Shown: piece after piece, positions 33,404 through 42,759 of the stretch | How positions within the stretch are numbered: position 1 is the first letter of the stretch | Layout: each line of letters opens with the position of its first letter | Assembly (NCBI GenBank): GCA_023245865.1 | Contig: JAHFJN010000001.1 | Location: forward strand, 62,001 to 126,000 | DNA from: Candidatus Peribacteria bacterium | GTDB taxonomy: Bacteria; Patescibacteriota; Gracilibacteria; Peribacterales; Peribacteraceae | Direction: 5' to 3' | DNA: 64,000 nt | Made by a program: the position numbers and the translations under genes | Notes under the pieces: model-generated | Database searches by the model: none | The model's input: the letters and a program-made list of their open reading frames with translations, nothing else | Told to the model about the DNA's origin: nothing

Positions 33404-33862
33404 CCGAATATACCCCTTCACATTTGCGAAGATTTCTTCGTTCGATAGCATCTCGATTTTTCCAAGTGTGAACCACTGCAACTCCGTTCCCTCTTTTTCC
33501 TCGAGCGTAAGCGTTTGAGTTTCATCGAGAGGGCGGGCGAGGTACACAAAATCCATGTGTTGGTGAGCGGGTTGCTCCGAGGTGGCGGGGATGTTTTCTA
33601 AAAGGAAACAGAAGGGTTTTTTGAGCATGCAGCCTTCGGCGGGATTTTCTCTGAAAAGATCTTCTGGTGAATCTGCACCTGCAATTTCCACATCAATTCC
33701 CGTTTCTTCCTTGCACTCGCGCTTCGCGGTCTCCTCCGGGAGTTCATTCTCATCCACGTGTCCCCCCGGCGGCATCCAACGTTGCAGCTTTTTGTGCCAG
33801 AGCAGGAGCACACGCTTGCGTGAGTCGATGACGAAGGCGGAGGCGGTGAAGTGGCGTTGCAT
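33389..33862 (-). CDS. NUDIX hydrolase
   Basis: This is a 157-residue protein with a complete Nudix box (GGHVDENELPEETAKRECKE, then ETGID), the metal-binding motif for hydrolysis of nucleoside diphosphate derivatives. The C-terminal part has LQWFTLGKIEMLSNEEIFANV, common in MutT/NUDIX proteins of CPR. It lies 4 nt downstream of uvrA on the same strand, preceded by AAGGAA. It may clean up oxidised nucleotides; substrate is not predictable. Confidence 0.92.
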   Translation of the reverse strand: MQRHFTASAFVIDSRKRVLLLWHKKLQRWMPPGGHVDENELPEETAKRECKEETGIDVEIAGADSPEDLFRENPAEGCMLKKPFCFLLENIPATSEQPAHQHMDFVYLARPLDETQTLTLEEKEGTELQWFTLGKIEMLSNEEIFANVKGYIRLLLA

Positions 33863-33866
33863 AGAG

Positions 33867-36737
33867 TTATTTCCTTTTACTCAGCATCTTTTTGAGGTAT
33901 TGACCCGTGTAGCTCTTATTCACTTTCGCAACTTCTTCCGGCGTGCCTGTTGCGACGACGTAACCACCACCCGTGCCGCCATCGGGGCCGAGATCCACGA
34001 TGTAGTCGACGGTTTTGAGCACATCAAGGTTATGTTCGATCACGAGCACGGTATTACCCATGTCGACGAGTCGCTGGAGCACCGAGAGCAAGCGTCGAAT
34101 GTCTTCGAAGTGGAGTCCCGTGGTCGGTTCATCGAGAATATAGAACGTTTGACCAGTCGAACGGCGGAGCAACTCGGTTGCGAGCTTCACGCGCTGAGCC
34201 TCGCCGCCGCTGAGCGTGGTCGCGCTCTGGCCGAGGTGGAGGTATCCGAGGCCCACGTCCTCGAGCGTCTGCAGTTTTTTCTTGAGCACCGCGATCGACG
34301 AGAGAAAATTGATCGCTTCGGTGACTGTCATGTCGAGTGCCTCCGCGATATTTTTTCCTTTATACGTGACTTCCAATGTTTCACGGTTGTAGCGTTTACC
34401 ATGGCATGCTTCACAGGTGACAAATACGTCCGGAAGGAAATGCATCTCGATCCGCTTCATTCCGTCGCCTTCGCATTCCTCGCATCGTCCACCTTTGACG
34501 TTGAAGCTGAAACGCCCCGGCTGATAACCGCGGAGTTTTGCCTCGGGTGTGGCCGAGAATAAATCGCGAATGTCGGTGAAGATGCCTGTGTAGGTCGCGG
34601 GGTTGCTTCGTGGCGTGCGGCCGATGGGTGATTGATCGATCACGATCGCTTTATCGAGGTATTGCAGACCATCGAATCCACCGACATTTTGCGCTCGCGC
34701 GTGCGCTTTATTGAGTCGGTGCAGCAGTTCCGGTCCGAGGATGCCGTGGATCAAGCTCGATTTCCCGGAGCCCGAAACACCTGAGATGCCGATGAATGTT
34801 CCAAGAGGGAGTGTGACGTCGACGTGCTGCAAGTTATGATGGTGGGCGTCTTTGACGATGATGTGTTTGCCGTTGCCCGCACGGCGCTTCTTCGGTACAT
34901 CAATCATTTTTTTGCCGCTCAAGTACTGTCCTGTCACAGAGTTCGGGTTTTTGATAAGTTCCTCCGGGAGTCCTTGCGCGACGACCGTGCCGCCGTACTT
35001 CCCCGCGCCCGGACCGATTTCCAGGAGGTAGTCGGCCGCCTCGATGGTCTCTTCGTCATGCTCGACGACGATCACGGTGTTGCCCAAGTCTCGGAGTTTC
35101 ATGAGTGTTGCAATCAAACGCGCGTTGTCACGCTGGTGCAGACCGATACTTGGCTCATCGAGCACATACAGCACACCCTCGAGAGCGGAGCCGATCTGCG
35201 TTGCGAGGCGAATGCGCTGCGCTTCGCCGCCACTGAGCGTGCTTGCCGAGCGGGAGAGCGTAAGGTACGTGAGGCCGACGTTCTGGAGGAAGGCGAGTCG
35301 TGCGATGATTTCTTGGAGGACCTTCTTCACGATTGTGAATTCGTACTCTGACAGCTTGATGCTGGAAAAATATTGTTCTGCTTCTTCCACACTCATGTCT
35401 GTCACTTCTACGATGTTTTTTTCACCGACCGTCACGCCGAGAATTCCTTTTTTCAGGCGCTCTCCATGGCAATCGGGACAGGGGAGTTCGAGCATGTACT
35501 CCTCGATTTGTGTGCGTACGTAACTACTCTCGCTCTCGCTGTGGCGTCGCTGGAGATTGGCGATCACCCCCTCGTACGTTGTTCGGTACTCGCTCCCGAT
35601 CCGTCCTTCCATGCGCACGATCAGCGGCTCCCCATATCCGCGCAAAATCAGTTCGCGATGGGTGTCCTTCAAATTTTTCCATGGTGTGTGCATCGTAAAC
35701 CCTACGACTTTGCCGAGCGCTTCGAGAACATTGCTCATAAACCCCATCCGGCTTGCCGAAGTGGTCCATGGGTGAATGGCACCTTCCGCGAGCGTCAAAC
35801 CGGGGTTCGGAACAATCGACGGTTCATCGACCTGCAAGATAGACCCGAGTCCGTGACATGTATCGCAGGCGCCGTGCGGAGAGTTGAACGAAAAACTCCG
35901 TGGTTCGAGTTCGGGGATTTCCTCTTCCGGATGCTCGGGGCAGACGAAAGATTCTGCGAAGCGCCATTCTTCGTTCGTATCCGCATCGAGGATGATGATA
36001 GATCCTTCACTCTTGCGCAGACACAGTTCCACGGAATCAGCGAGACGTGAGCGATGAGGATTTGATCCTGTGGTGAGCGTAGTCGAACCATCCTTTATAG
36101 CGAGATCGCGCACGACCAGTCTGTCCACAACGATGTGAATGGTGTGTGCTTTCTTCGGGTCGAGCGTCAGTTCCTCATCTGTGGTCATGATCTGTCCGTC
36201 AATCCGCACGCGCACGAACCCTTCGCGCCGGATTGCATCAATAATCTTCACGTGTTCGCCCTTGCGGCCTTCCACAATTGGCGCGAGTAAATAAATTTTC
36301 TTTCCCTCGGGCAGATTCGCGATTGTCTCAACGATCTGGCTCGAGGATTGTCGCTGCAGCAATTTTCCGCAGACGCTGCAGTGAACTTTGCCGATTTTCG
36401 CCCAGAGCAGACGCATGTAATCGTACACTTCCGTCACGGTTCCGACCGTGGATCGTGGATTGCGCGGCGCGGTTTTCTGGTCGATGGAAATAGCGGGGCT
36501 GAGACCCTCAATGCTGTCGACTTCCGGTTTTTCCATCTGCGCTATAAATTGTCGTGCGTAGGCGGATAAGCTTTCCACATACCTGCGTTGACCCTCTGCG
36601 AAGATCGTATCGAACGCGAGCGTGGATTTTCCCGATCCCGAAACTCCCGTAATCACCGTGAGTTTGTTCCGGGGAATGGTCACATCAATGTGCTTGAGGT
36701 TGTGCATGCGTGCGCCTTTGACAACGATGGAATCCAT
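33867..36737 (-). CDS. uvrA: Excinuclease ABC subunit A
   Basis: This is a 956-residue UvrA, normal length. The first ATPase has Walker [16 protein letters not shown] and the second [16 protein letters not shown]. Signature motifs are [17 protein letters not shown] and [18 protein letters not shown]. Zinc-finger cysteines appear as [12 protein letters not shown] and [20 protein letters not shown]...[10 protein letters not shown]. It recognises DNA damage in nucleotide excision repair with UvrB. The start ([19 protein letters not shown]) matches the conserved N-terminus; upstream in-frame codons would add 20 unlikely residues. Confidence 0.97.
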   Translation of the reverse strand: MDSIVVKGARMHNLKHIDVTIPRNKLTVITGVSGSGKSTLAFDTIFAEGQRRYVESLSAYARQFIAQMEKPEVDSIEGLSPAISIDQKTAPRNPRSTVGTVTEVYDYMRLLWAKIGKVHCSVCGKLLQRQSSSQIVETIANLPEGKKIYLLAPIVEGRKGEHVKIIDAIRREGFVRVRIDGQIMTTDEELTLDPKKAHTIHIVVDRLVVRDLAIKDGSTTLTTGSNPHRSRLADSVELCLRKSEGSIIILDADTNEEWRFAESFVCPEHPEEEIPELEPRSFSFNSPHGACDTCHGLGSILQVDEPSIVPNPGLTLAEGAIHPWTTSASRMGFMSNVLEALGKVVGFTMHTPWKNLKDTHRELILRGYGEPLIVRMEGRIGSEYRTTYEGVIANLQRRHSESESSYVRTQIEEYMLELPCPDCHGERLKKGILGVTVGEKNIVEVTDMSVEEAEQYFSSIKLSEYEFTIVKKVLQEIIARLAFLQNVGLTYLTLSRSASTLSGGEAQRIRLATQIGSALEGVLYVLDEPSIGLHQRDNARLIATLMKLRDLGNTVIVVEHDEETIEAADYLLEIGPGAGKYGGTVVAQGLPEELIKNPNSVTGQYLSGKKMIDVPKKRRAGNGKHIIVKDAHHHNLQHVDVTLPLGTFIGISGVSGSGKSSLIHGILGPELLHRLNKAHARAQNVGGFDGLQYLDKAIVIDQSPIGRTPRSNPATYTGIFTDIRDLFSATPEAKLRGYQPGRFSFNVKGGRCEECEGDGMKRIEMHFLPDVFVTCEACHGKRYNRETLEVTYKGKNIAEALDMTVTEAINFLSSIAVLKKKLQTLEDVGLGYLHLGQSATTLSGGEAQRVKLATELLRRSTGQTFYILDEPTTGLHFEDIRRLLSVLQRLVDMGNTVLVIEHNLDVLKTVDYIVDLGPDGGTGGGYVVATGTPEEVAKVNKSYTGQYLKKMLSKRK

Positions 36738-36862
36738 GGGAAAGTGGAGGAATAACAAAATGCCCGCGGCGCGTGCGCGGGGGCAGACCCCAAGCATAGC
36801 GAATCTTCTTGCGTCTGTCTAGGGTCAGGCTCTAGAGTAAATACCTCCTCCCACGCACTTTT

Positions 36863-38266
36863 ATGAAAAAAATCTGCCGGCTCGGTATCGGTGTAGCGTT
36901 GATGCTTCAGGCGTTTCCCGTATTTGCCGGGCAATTCCCGGATGTGCCCGACACGCAACTGCATGCCGATGCCATCAATCATCTGGCGTCCCTGAAAGTC
37001 ATTAATGGAAATCCCGATGGCAACTTCTACCCCAATCGACAGGTCAACCGCGCAGAATTTCTGAAGATGCTCTACTGGCTGAAGGGAGTGATTCCCTACC
37101 CCGCGAGCAAGCATTGTTTCTTGCTTGTGCAGGATATTCCGAACGATGCATGGTTCACGAACATTGTCTGTGATGCGATCAGTGAAGGGTATGTGAGCGG
37201 GTATGCAGATAAGACTTTCCGTCCGCAGCAAGCGGTCAATCGTGTCGAAGCGTTGAAGATGATGTTCACAGTGCTCGGTCTCGATGCATCCGCATCTGCC
37301 GAGGGTACCGTTGCCGCAAGCAGAAACATCGATGTTGCGCCGAGTGCGTGGTACATGCAGTACGTCGCGGCGGCGTACGCACTGCATATTTTGCCGATAG
37401 CGGGTCAAGATGCGGTACGTTTTTATCCCGATCAAGTGCTGCTGCGCGGTGAGGCGGCCGCGTACTTGATGAATGCGACCACGGCGCATGCGTTCAGCAC
37501 TTCAAGCACTGCGATGACATCTTCTCTGACACGCACGCCCGTCAGCTCCGAAGCGAGCAGTGTTCCGTCTTCCTCTGTCTCGTCGAAAAGTATGGCAAAC
37601 AATGCCGCAAGCGTGACGGATCTTTCGATCATCAAGCAGGTTGATTATCCATTCGGAGATGACGGCGTGTTTGTCGGCAAGCAGACGATCTCGTATCGAT
37701 TTCCAGTGAAGCAGGCCGGAGTCGCGTCGATTGTTGTGAACGTGGGCGATACGAGCACGCAGGGAGACGTCACGTGTCGTTTATACAAGCTGCAGGGGGG
37801 CGACAATAATTTTTCTTTGGAGTACTACATAGGTGTGCAGCAGCAGGGCAGTTGCTCCCTGCGCGTCGCTCTGACGCCGGGGTCGTATCAGATGGATGTG
37901 CAGCCCCGAACTTTAAATGCCGCGTTCACCGTGTACGCGAAAAATGTGAAAGGGGACGGCAACGACGGATTTTCTCAGGCGAAAAATCTGATCAAGGGTG
38001 CGCCGAAATCCGGACAGATCGAAACCGATGACGGTGCGGACTGGTACATGTTCAAACTTTCCTCACAGACGAGCACCATGTTGGAGCTCACGAACGAATC
38101 GAATCTCAAATGTCTTATCTATCCGATGGAAGACGTCGACATCTACGGATTTTCCGGACCGCAGTGCAATCAGCAGTACGATTTTCCCGCAGGCACGTAC
38201 TACATCGGTGTGATGCAGCGAGACAACCACGCGAGCAGGCAGAGCTACAGTGTCCGTCTGAAATAA
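36863..38266 (+). CDS. Secreted protein with three SLH modules and a PPC-type domain
   Basis: This is a 467-residue protein. A signal peptide (MKKICRLGIGVALMLQAFPVFA) is followed by three SLH repeats (hallmarks NGNPDGNFYPNRQVNRAEFL, SGYADKTFRPQQAVNRVEAL and a third near RFYPDQVLLRGEAAAYLM). A Ser/Thr-rich linker (residues ~212-245) follows, then a domain resembling bacterial pre-peptidase C-terminal (PPC) folds (SGQIETDDGADWYMFKL ... FPAGTYYIGVM). It is likely a cell-surface protein anchored by SLH. Confidence 0.88.
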   Translation: MKKICRLGIGVALMLQAFPVFAGQFPDVPDTQLHADAINHLASLKVINGNPDGNFYPNRQVNRAEFLKMLYWLKGVIPYPASKHCFLLVQDIPNDAWFTNIVCDAISEGYVSGYADKTFRPQQAVNRVEALKMMFTVLGLDASASAEGTVAASRNIDVAPSAWYMQYVAAAYALHILPIAGQDAVRFYPDQVLLRGEAAAYLMNATTAHAFSTSSTAMTSSLTRTPVSSEASSVPSSSVSSKSMANNAASVTDLSIIKQVDYPFGDDGVFVGKQTISYRFPVKQAGVASIVVNVGDTSTQGDVTCRLYKLQGGDNNFSLEYYIGVQQQGSCSLRVALTPGSYQMDVQPRTLNAAFTVYAKNVKGDGNDGFSQAKNLIKGAPKSGQIETDDGADWYMFKLSSQTSTMLELTNESNLKCLIYPMEDVDIYGFSGPQCNQQYDFPAGTYYIGVMQRDNHASRQSYSVRLK

Positions 38267-38381
38267 TTTTGCGAAACACAATCAGATCACAATTTTGATC
38301 TGACGCCGCATGACATGCTTCACATCGCGCGTGAAAGTCCTACAATGAAATCCACAATCTTATTTCTTCCCCATCATTGCT

Positions 38382-38477
38382 ATGGCAGCTAAGAAAAAGA
38401 AGAAGAAGACAGCGAGGAAGAGTGCTCGCAGGAAGACTGCGACGAAGAGGAAAAAGAGCAAGAAGAGCAGGAGATAA
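38382..38477 (+). CDS. Tiny Lys/Arg-rich basic protein (31 aa)
   Basis: The ATG at 38382 opens a 31-codon frame that ends at TAA 38475-38477. The product starts MAAKKKKKKTARKSARRKTA and ends KKSRR; about 20 of 31 residues are Lys or Arg. It resembles the tails of histone H1-like bacterial proteins and probably binds DNA or RNA. A TACAAT -10 lies at 38340-38345 and a strong intrinsic terminator at 38501-38524, so it forms its own transcription unit of ~170 nt. This supports a real gene despite the short length. The opposite strand also has an open but low-complexity frame. Confidence 0.72.
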   Translation: MAAKKKKKKTARKSARRKTATKRKKSKKSRR

Positions 38478-38500
38478 TGCTCTGTGACCGTGTCACGAAG

Positions 38501-38524
38501 AACGCCCCGCAAGGGGCGTTTTTT
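38501..38524 (+). terminator. Intrinsic terminator
   Basis: AACGCCCC, GCAA tetraloop, GGGGCGTT, then TTTTT. It ends the transcript of the small basic protein gene. Confidence 0.9.
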
Positions 38525-38542
38525 CTGATAGGCTGAGAGCCT

Positions 38543-40309
38543 ATGATCCGTCGTTGGATTTTTTTGATTCTCATCATCGCATTCGTCGTCTACGCGCCGT
38601 TTCTGAAGCATTCGTTCGTTGTCATCGATGACAACATGCTCATTTTTGAAAACCCCAATGTGTTGACGTTCTCGGCCCACACCATTGCGCGCATTTTTAC
38701 TTCGTATGATCCCGAGCTGTACATTCCGCTGACGCTTTTTGTGTACCAGCTCTTGCATGTTGCGTTTGATCTTCGACCGTTCTTTTATCATCTTGTCAGT
38801 CTTCTGCTTCATCTTGGCAGTGCATATCTGCTCTGGGGGATTCTACGCAGCGTCACGAAGCGAGAGGTCGTTGCTCTGACAGCCGCTGCGCTCTTTGCGC
38901 TTCATCCGATCAATGTGGAAACGGTTCTGTGGGCGGCGGCGTTGAAAGATGCGTTATCGTCGTTCCTGCTCTTTGCGACGATATCTGCATTTCTTCGCTT
39001 CGAAGAAACCGATCGATCTTTTTGGTACGCATGCTCGGTGGGGCTTTTCACGCTTGCGCTGCTCGCCAAGGTGTCGGTGCTCATAGCCCCGTTCGTGTTG
39101 TTGCTGCTCGCTTGGGGACGGGGGATCCCTCTCTCCAAGCGGATGGTCAAGACTCTGACGCCATTCTTCGTCTTGGACATCGTATTTTTCGTTATTGCGA
39201 TCATAGGCAAGGCAGAACAGATCTCCGACAACAGTGCGATCGAGAATGTGCTCCTGACTTGCAAGAGTGCGGTGTTTTACATCGAGCGGATTTTTCTGCC
39301 CACAGGATTTTCGATTTTGTATTCCCAAGCAGCACCCGTCACGATCCTGTCTCCCGAGTTTTTTCTCCCCGTCGCAGTAGTCTGTGCGATGCTCGTGTCC
39401 GCAGTACTGCTCAGGCAGCAGCAGCGCGCTTGGTCATGTGGCGTCGCATTCTATTTTCTTGCGCTCATGCCGTCTTTTGAAAACTACCACAAGAGTGGTT
39501 TCGTATTCTTTGGATCCGATCGCTACGCATACGTCGCTGCTGTCGCCGTTTTTGTTCTGATCGGCTACGCGTTTGCATACCTGCTCGTGCGTCGATGGTG
39601 GCGCGTGCCGGCGATGCTTATTCTCATCATGATCTCTGCAGTGCTTGTGGTACGCACGCGCACACAGGCGGCAACATGGAGAGACAGTCTATCGCTCTTT
39701 ACCAATGCCGTCGCAGCGTATCCGCTGTCAGCGATGGCTCGCAATAATCTCGCTGCGCAGTATATGGTGCGCGACAGGGAGGAAGATGCGACGAAGGAAT
39801 TTACCGAAGCAATTCGATTGGATCCCGGGTATGTGCTCCCGTACATCAATCTTGCTCACATGGCGTGGAAGAGAGGCGAAAGCGCAGAGCAGGAGCGTTT
39901 GTACCGAGCTGCAATGCAGGGAATTGCGGGGAAGCCACATCTCATCATCGATGATCTTGAAGCGCATTTTGAACTCGCACAATTACTGGAGGACAAGGGC
40001 AAGAGTGATGAAGGGCTCCGATTACTTGAACGGGCAGTGGAGCTTTTGCCTACTCACTATGTGACGCACCTGAACTTGGGGATCAAATATTTCGGTCGTC
40101 ATCGTCTTGAGGATGCCGCACGAGAGTTGGAAACTGGCGCGCGGCTGCGGCCGCGCGATGCGGACACGCAGTATTATCTCGCGGGAGTGTATAGCGAGCA
40201 GGGCAAACTCGAGGAGGCACGCCAAGCGCTGGAGCGTGTCCTTTCCATCGATCCCGGTAATGCAAAAGCGTCAGAGCACTTGGGGAATATTGAGAAATTG
40301 CTACAATAA
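38543..40309 (+). CDS. Polytopic membrane protein with C-terminal TPR repeats, paralogue of 5356-7077
   Basis: This is a 588-residue protein. About ten membrane segments cover the first ~375 residues, with [20 protein letters not shown] and [20 protein letters not shown] shared closely with the paralogue near the window start. The last ~200 residues hold five TPRs ([40 protein letters not shown] and others). It probably acts on lipid-linked sugars or protein O-glycosylation as in TMTC proteins (family-based inference). It is followed 4 nt later by msrA. Confidence 0.82.
   Translation: MIRRWIFLILIIAFVVYAPFLKHSFVVIDDNMLIFENPNVLTFSAHTIARIFTSYDPELYIPLTLFVYQLLHVAFDLRPFFYHLVSLLLHLGSAYLLWGILRSVTKREVVALTAAALFALHPINVETVLWAAALKDALSSFLLFATISAFLRFEETDRSFWYACSVGLFTLALLAKVSVLIAPFVLLLLAWGRGIPLSKRMVKTLTPFFVLDIVFFVIAIIGKAEQISDNSAIENVLLTCKSAVFYIERIFLPTGFSILYSQAAPVTILSPEFFLPVAVVCAMLVSAVLLRQQQRAWSCGVAFYFLALMPSFENYHKSGFVFFGSDRYAYVAAVAVFVLIGYAFAYLLVRRWWRVPAMLILIMISAVLVVRTRTQAATWRDSLSLFTNAVAAYPLSAMARNNLAAQYMVRDREEDATKEFTEAIRLDPGYVLPYINLAHMAWKRGESAEQERLYRAAMQGIAGKPHLIIDDLEAHFELAQLLEDKGKSDEGLRLLERAVELLPTHYVTHLNLGIKYFGRHRLEDAARELETGARLRPRDADTQYYLAGVYSEQGKLEEARQALERVLSIDPGNAKASEHLGNIEKLLQ
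40299..40307 (+). promoter_or_regulatory. Leaderless-type extended -10 of msrA
   Basis: TGCTACAAT followed by 6 nt and ATG. The expected transcription start coincides with the start codon. Confidence 0.6.
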
Positions 40310-40313
40310 TGAC

Positions 40314-40793
40314 ATGCCGACATCGGAACTCGCCACCTTCGCAGCAGGATGTTTTTGGGGCGTGGAGGATGCGTTCCGACAAATCCCGGGAGTCATCGAT
40401 GCCGCAGTCGGTTACACAGGAGGGCACACGGAGAATCCGATGTATGAGATGGTATGCAGTGGCACAACGGGCCATGCGGAAGCTGTCCAAGTTACATTTG
40501 ATCCATCGCAAGCGAGCTACGATCAATTATTGAACATCTTTTGGGACAATCACAATCCGACAACTCGCAACCGCCAAGGCCCCGATGTCGGCTCACAGTA
40601 TCGGTCGGCGATTTTCTATCATTCCGAGGTGCAGAAGACGCTCGCAGAGGCATCACGAAAAAAATTAGAGGACTCAGGACAGTGGCAGAGCCCGATCGTC
40701 ACCGAGATCGTCCCCGCAAAGACGTTTTACCGTGCAGAAGAATATCATCAGCAGTATCTGAAGAAGAATGGTTTGAGTGCTTGTCATCTATAA
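40314..40793 (+). CDS. msrA: Peptide methionine-S-sulfoxide reductase
   Basis: This 159-residue MsrA has the catalytic motif [10 protein letters not shown] (Cys attacks the sulfoxide) and family motifs [27 protein letters not shown] and [14 protein letters not shown]. The C-terminal resolving Cys may be that of LSACHL. It repairs oxidised methionine, relevant to a genome that also encodes a Met-rich secreted protein. The promoter TGCTACAAT (hexamer 40302-40307) lies inside the end of the previous gene, exactly 6 nt before the ATG. Confidence 0.96.
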   Translation: MPTSELATFAAGCFWGVEDAFRQIPGVIDAAVGYTGGHTENPMYEMVCSGTTGHAEAVQVTFDPSQASYDQLLNIFWDNHNPTTRNRQGPDVGSQYRSAIFYHSEVQKTLAEASRKKLEDSGQWQSPIVTEIVPAKTFYRAEEYHQQYLKKNGLSACHL

Positions 40794-40797
40794 CGGG

Positions 40798-41415
40798 TCA
40801 CTTGCTTGGTTTCGCTTCAATGACGTGCAAAATGCCTGAACAAGATCTGCGATGTGAAGTTATTTCTATACCTGCCGCCTGTGCAAGCTCCAAAGGTTCG
40901 CGGTTCATATGACATCCTGAATGTTTTGCGAAACGTTCCGCGAAAAAATCTTGTAAATGGCCAAGCATTGGTCGATCACTGCGACCATGCTCGAGGAGCA
41001 GCAATCGTCCATCGCTTTTGCAGACTCTCGCCATCTCTTTGATCGCCTCAACAGGATGTGGGTAGGTGCACACTGCGAGAGATGATACGACCGTATCGAA
41101 ACTGTGAGAGGGAAAGGTGAGATGCTCTACATCCATTCCAAGGAGATGAGCATCTAAGCCGAGATCAACTGCTTTAATTCGAGCTTGATCGAGCATCGCA
41201 GGACTTAAGTCCACACCGGTGATGCGGCAATCGCGAGAGTACCAGGGAAAATTTCGACCGGTTCCGCATGCTACATCAAGAACATCGCCCGTCGCTTTTT
41301 TCAAGAGATCCCGACGTAAACGATCCGCGCCTGAAATCTTTTCCAAAACTGCGATCTTCCAATCATAACTTGGAGCAGTTTCCTCATACTTCTGGCGGAT
41401 TTCTTCTGATTTCAT
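40798..41415 (-). CDS. SAM-dependent methyltransferase (UbiE/class I type)
   Basis: This is a 205-residue methyltransferase. Motif I is DVLDVACGTGRNFPWY, then ITGVDLSPAMLDQARIKA and FDTVVSSLAVCTYPHPVEAI, the UbiE/methyltransf_11 pattern. The substrate is unknown; phospholipid or quinone relatives exist in the family. An upstream in-frame ATG would add seven residues. The gene converges with msrA with a 4-nt gap. Confidence 0.88.
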   Translation of the reverse strand: MKSEEIRQKYEETAPSYDWKIAVLEKISGADRLRRDLLKKATGDVLDVACGTGRNFPWYSRDCRITGVDLSPAMLDQARIKAVDLGLDAHLLGMDVEHLTFPSHSFDTVVSSLAVCTYPHPVEAIKEMARVCKSDGRLLLLEHGRSDRPMLGHLQDFFAERFAKHSGCHMNREPLELAQAAGIEITSHRRSCSGILHVIEAKPSK

Positions 41416-41462
41416 TTTTCTATTGTGACGAGGCAAGCGGGTCTATAAGCAAGTGCCCATGT

Positions 41463-41537
41463 TGGCTGGGGAGGAGGGATTCGAACCCCCGAATGGTAGC
41501 TCCAGAGGCTACTGCCTTACCACTTGGCGACTCCCCA
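41463..41537 (-). tRNA. tRNA-Gln (CTG)
   Basis: On the minus strand a cloverleaf begins TGGGGAGTCGCCAAGTGGTA. Acceptor TGGGGAG pairs with CTCCCCA. Anticodon stem GTAGC/GCTAC encloses loop CTCTGGA with anticodon CTG. The T-loop is TTCGAAT. CCA is encoded at the 3' end (41463-41465). Confidence 0.93.
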
Positions 41538-41633
41538 ACGCGCAAAGCTCGCGTATCGTACCACAGTTATTCGTTTGAAATAACATCAGCGCAACTATCC
41601 AATTCGCGATATACTCCTACTATCCCACTCGCG

Positions 41634-41685
41634 CCTGCCTGCCGGCAGGCAGGTAGCTCAATGGGTCGAGTCCGCCTTGGCGGAC
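41634..41685 (+). repeat. Paired palindromic repeats
   Basis: A perfect 20-nt palindrome (41634-41653; half-site CCTGCCTGCC) is followed after 16 nt by GTCCGCC-TT-GGCGGAC (41670-41685). A related but imperfect copy of the first is at 63573-63590. The surrounding 41538-41740 region between the two tRNAs has no credible gene; TATAAT at 41692-41697 may serve tRNA-Arg. Confidence 0.65.
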
Positions 41686-41740
41686 GAGCAGTATAATGAA
41701 TAGTACGATCCAAAGTGTATCTTTTACAGCATCCGGTCCT

Positions 41741-41816
41741 GCCCGCGTAGCTCAGTGGATAGAGTACTTGGCTTCGAACCAAGGGGTCGTAGGTTCAATT
41801 CCTACCGCGGGCACCA
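41741..41816 (+). tRNA. tRNA-Arg (TCG)
   Basis: A cloverleaf begins GCCCGCGTAGCTCAGTGGAT. Acceptor GCCCGCG pairs with CGCGGGC. Anticodon stem CTTGG/CCAAG encloses loop CTTCGAA, anticodon TCG, reading CGA. The T-loop is TTCAATT. CCA is encoded. Confidence 0.93.
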
Positions 41817-41869
41817 TTGAAACAGAACAGCGATTTTTGCTCATGTTACAGTATACTAGTATACTGATC

Positions 41870-42076
41870 TTAGGCGGTGTTGTGCGTATCACTTAACGGA
41901 AAATCATTCTTCGCACCAGCAATATCACGACAAAACCACCGTTCATGAGAACAGATGAACCATGAGAACGCGTGCGGTTTTGTTTTACCGCTGAAGATAC
42001 TCCGAAAATAAGCGATGTACCCGATCAATCCTAAAAAAACTGCCAAGTATCCCAATAGTTCTCGGTAGTCGTTCAT
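41870..42076 (-). pseudogene. Frameshifted small membrane protein remnant
   Basis: The first ~42 codons (LGYLAVFLGLIGYIAYF, then GKTKPHAFSWF) look like the start of a small PQ-loop/SemiSWEET-like membrane protein. After HAFSWF the frame becomes hydrophilic, while the +1 frame continues as a hydrophobic helix (MNGGFVVILLVRRMI) and stops soon after. This fits a single-base indel near 41948. It is either a decayed gene or a sequence error; the frame as read gives 68 residues. Confidence 0.55.
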
Positions 42077-42126
42077 TGTTGTCAGTTTAGCAGTGACTGC
42101 ATAAATATATTTGCTATCCTCTGGAC

Positions 42127-42681
42127 ATGAAAAATGCCGTCATTCTCCATGGCACGGGAACACACAATAACATGTTTTGGTTTCCATATGTGAAAAAGGC
42201 GTTAGAGGCGAAGGGGTATAATCCGTGGTTGCCGCAGATGCCAAATGTCGATCATCCGAATCTCGAAGAATGGTTGCCATTTGTCTTGAATGGAATGAAG
42301 TTTTCAACCGAAACGATTTTGATCGGACATTCCGCAGGCGCGCAATTGATCTTGAGTATTCTGGAGAAGATCGATGTCCAGGTACGACAGTCGATTCTTG
42401 TATCCGGCTACGCACGGCCGCTGCGCCCGACTGCACAGTCCGAAGAGGAAGGACACTGCGATTGGGATGCCATCAAGAGTCATTGCAAACAGTTCGTGTT
42501 CATCAATTCCGACAATGATCCGTGGGGCTGCGATGATTCGCAAGGCAAGATCTTGCTTGAGAATCTCGGTGGGATTCTTGTTATTCCCAAAGGCGAAGGT
42601 CACATGGGTTCCACGACGTACGATCAACCGTACATAGAGTTCCCACTCCTCGTGAAATTGTTGGATGTGGAAATTAGTTAA
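42127..42681 (+). CDS. Alpha/beta hydrolase (RBBP9/YdeN type)
   Basis: This is a 184-residue serine hydrolase. The nucleophile elbow is IGHSAGAQ; AVILHGTGTHNNMFWFPYVK supplies the oxyanion strand. The likely Asp is in NSDNDPWG and the His in KGEGHMGS. This order is typical of the RBBP9/YdeN family, whose physiological substrates are mostly unknown. TGCTATCCT lies 6 nt before the ATG, implying a leaderless mRNA. Confidence 0.9.
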   Translation: MKNAVILHGTGTHNNMFWFPYVKKALEAKGYNPWLPQMPNVDHPNLEEWLPFVLNGMKFSTETILIGHSAGAQLILSILEKIDVQVRQSILVSGYARPLRPTAQSEEEGHCDWDAIKSHCKQFVFINSDNDPWGCDDSQGKILLENLGGILVIPKGEGHMGSTTYDQPYIEFPLLVKLLDVEIS

Positions 42682-42684
42682 ATA

Positions 42685-42753
42685 CAGTGAATAGATGCCA
42701 TTTACCTATTATATTCACTATATATTGACAATTTATAGTGAATAGAATACCAT
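42685..42753 (+). promoter_or_regulatory. Fic promoter with overlapping operator palindrome
   Basis: -35 TTGACA (42725-42730), 17 nt, -10 TACCAT (42748-42753), then 6 nt to ATG 42760. An 11-bp inverted repeat, TATTCACTATA (42712-42722) and TATAGTGAATA (42734-42744), brackets the -35. A third half-site, AGTGAATAG, lies at 42686-42694. This arrangement fits a repressor-binding site. Confidence 0.6.
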
Positions 42754-42759
42754 GGGAAT

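Noticed and set aside
35373-36050. Long plus-strand open frame antisense to uvrA
   Set aside because: It is the shadow of a highly conserved gene; composition is His/Arg/Cys-rich and it has no recognisable domain.
38360-38812. 150-codon minus-strand frame opposite the 31-residue basic protein
   Set aside because: It spans the terminator and the start of the TPR gene, and its Phe/Leu-rich end is the complement of the Lys/Arg codons.
41651-41690. tRNA-like words (GTAGCTCAATGGG) next to the palindromes before tRNA-Arg
   Set aside because: No acceptor, anticodon or T-arm can be formed around them; probably chance or a very short remnant.
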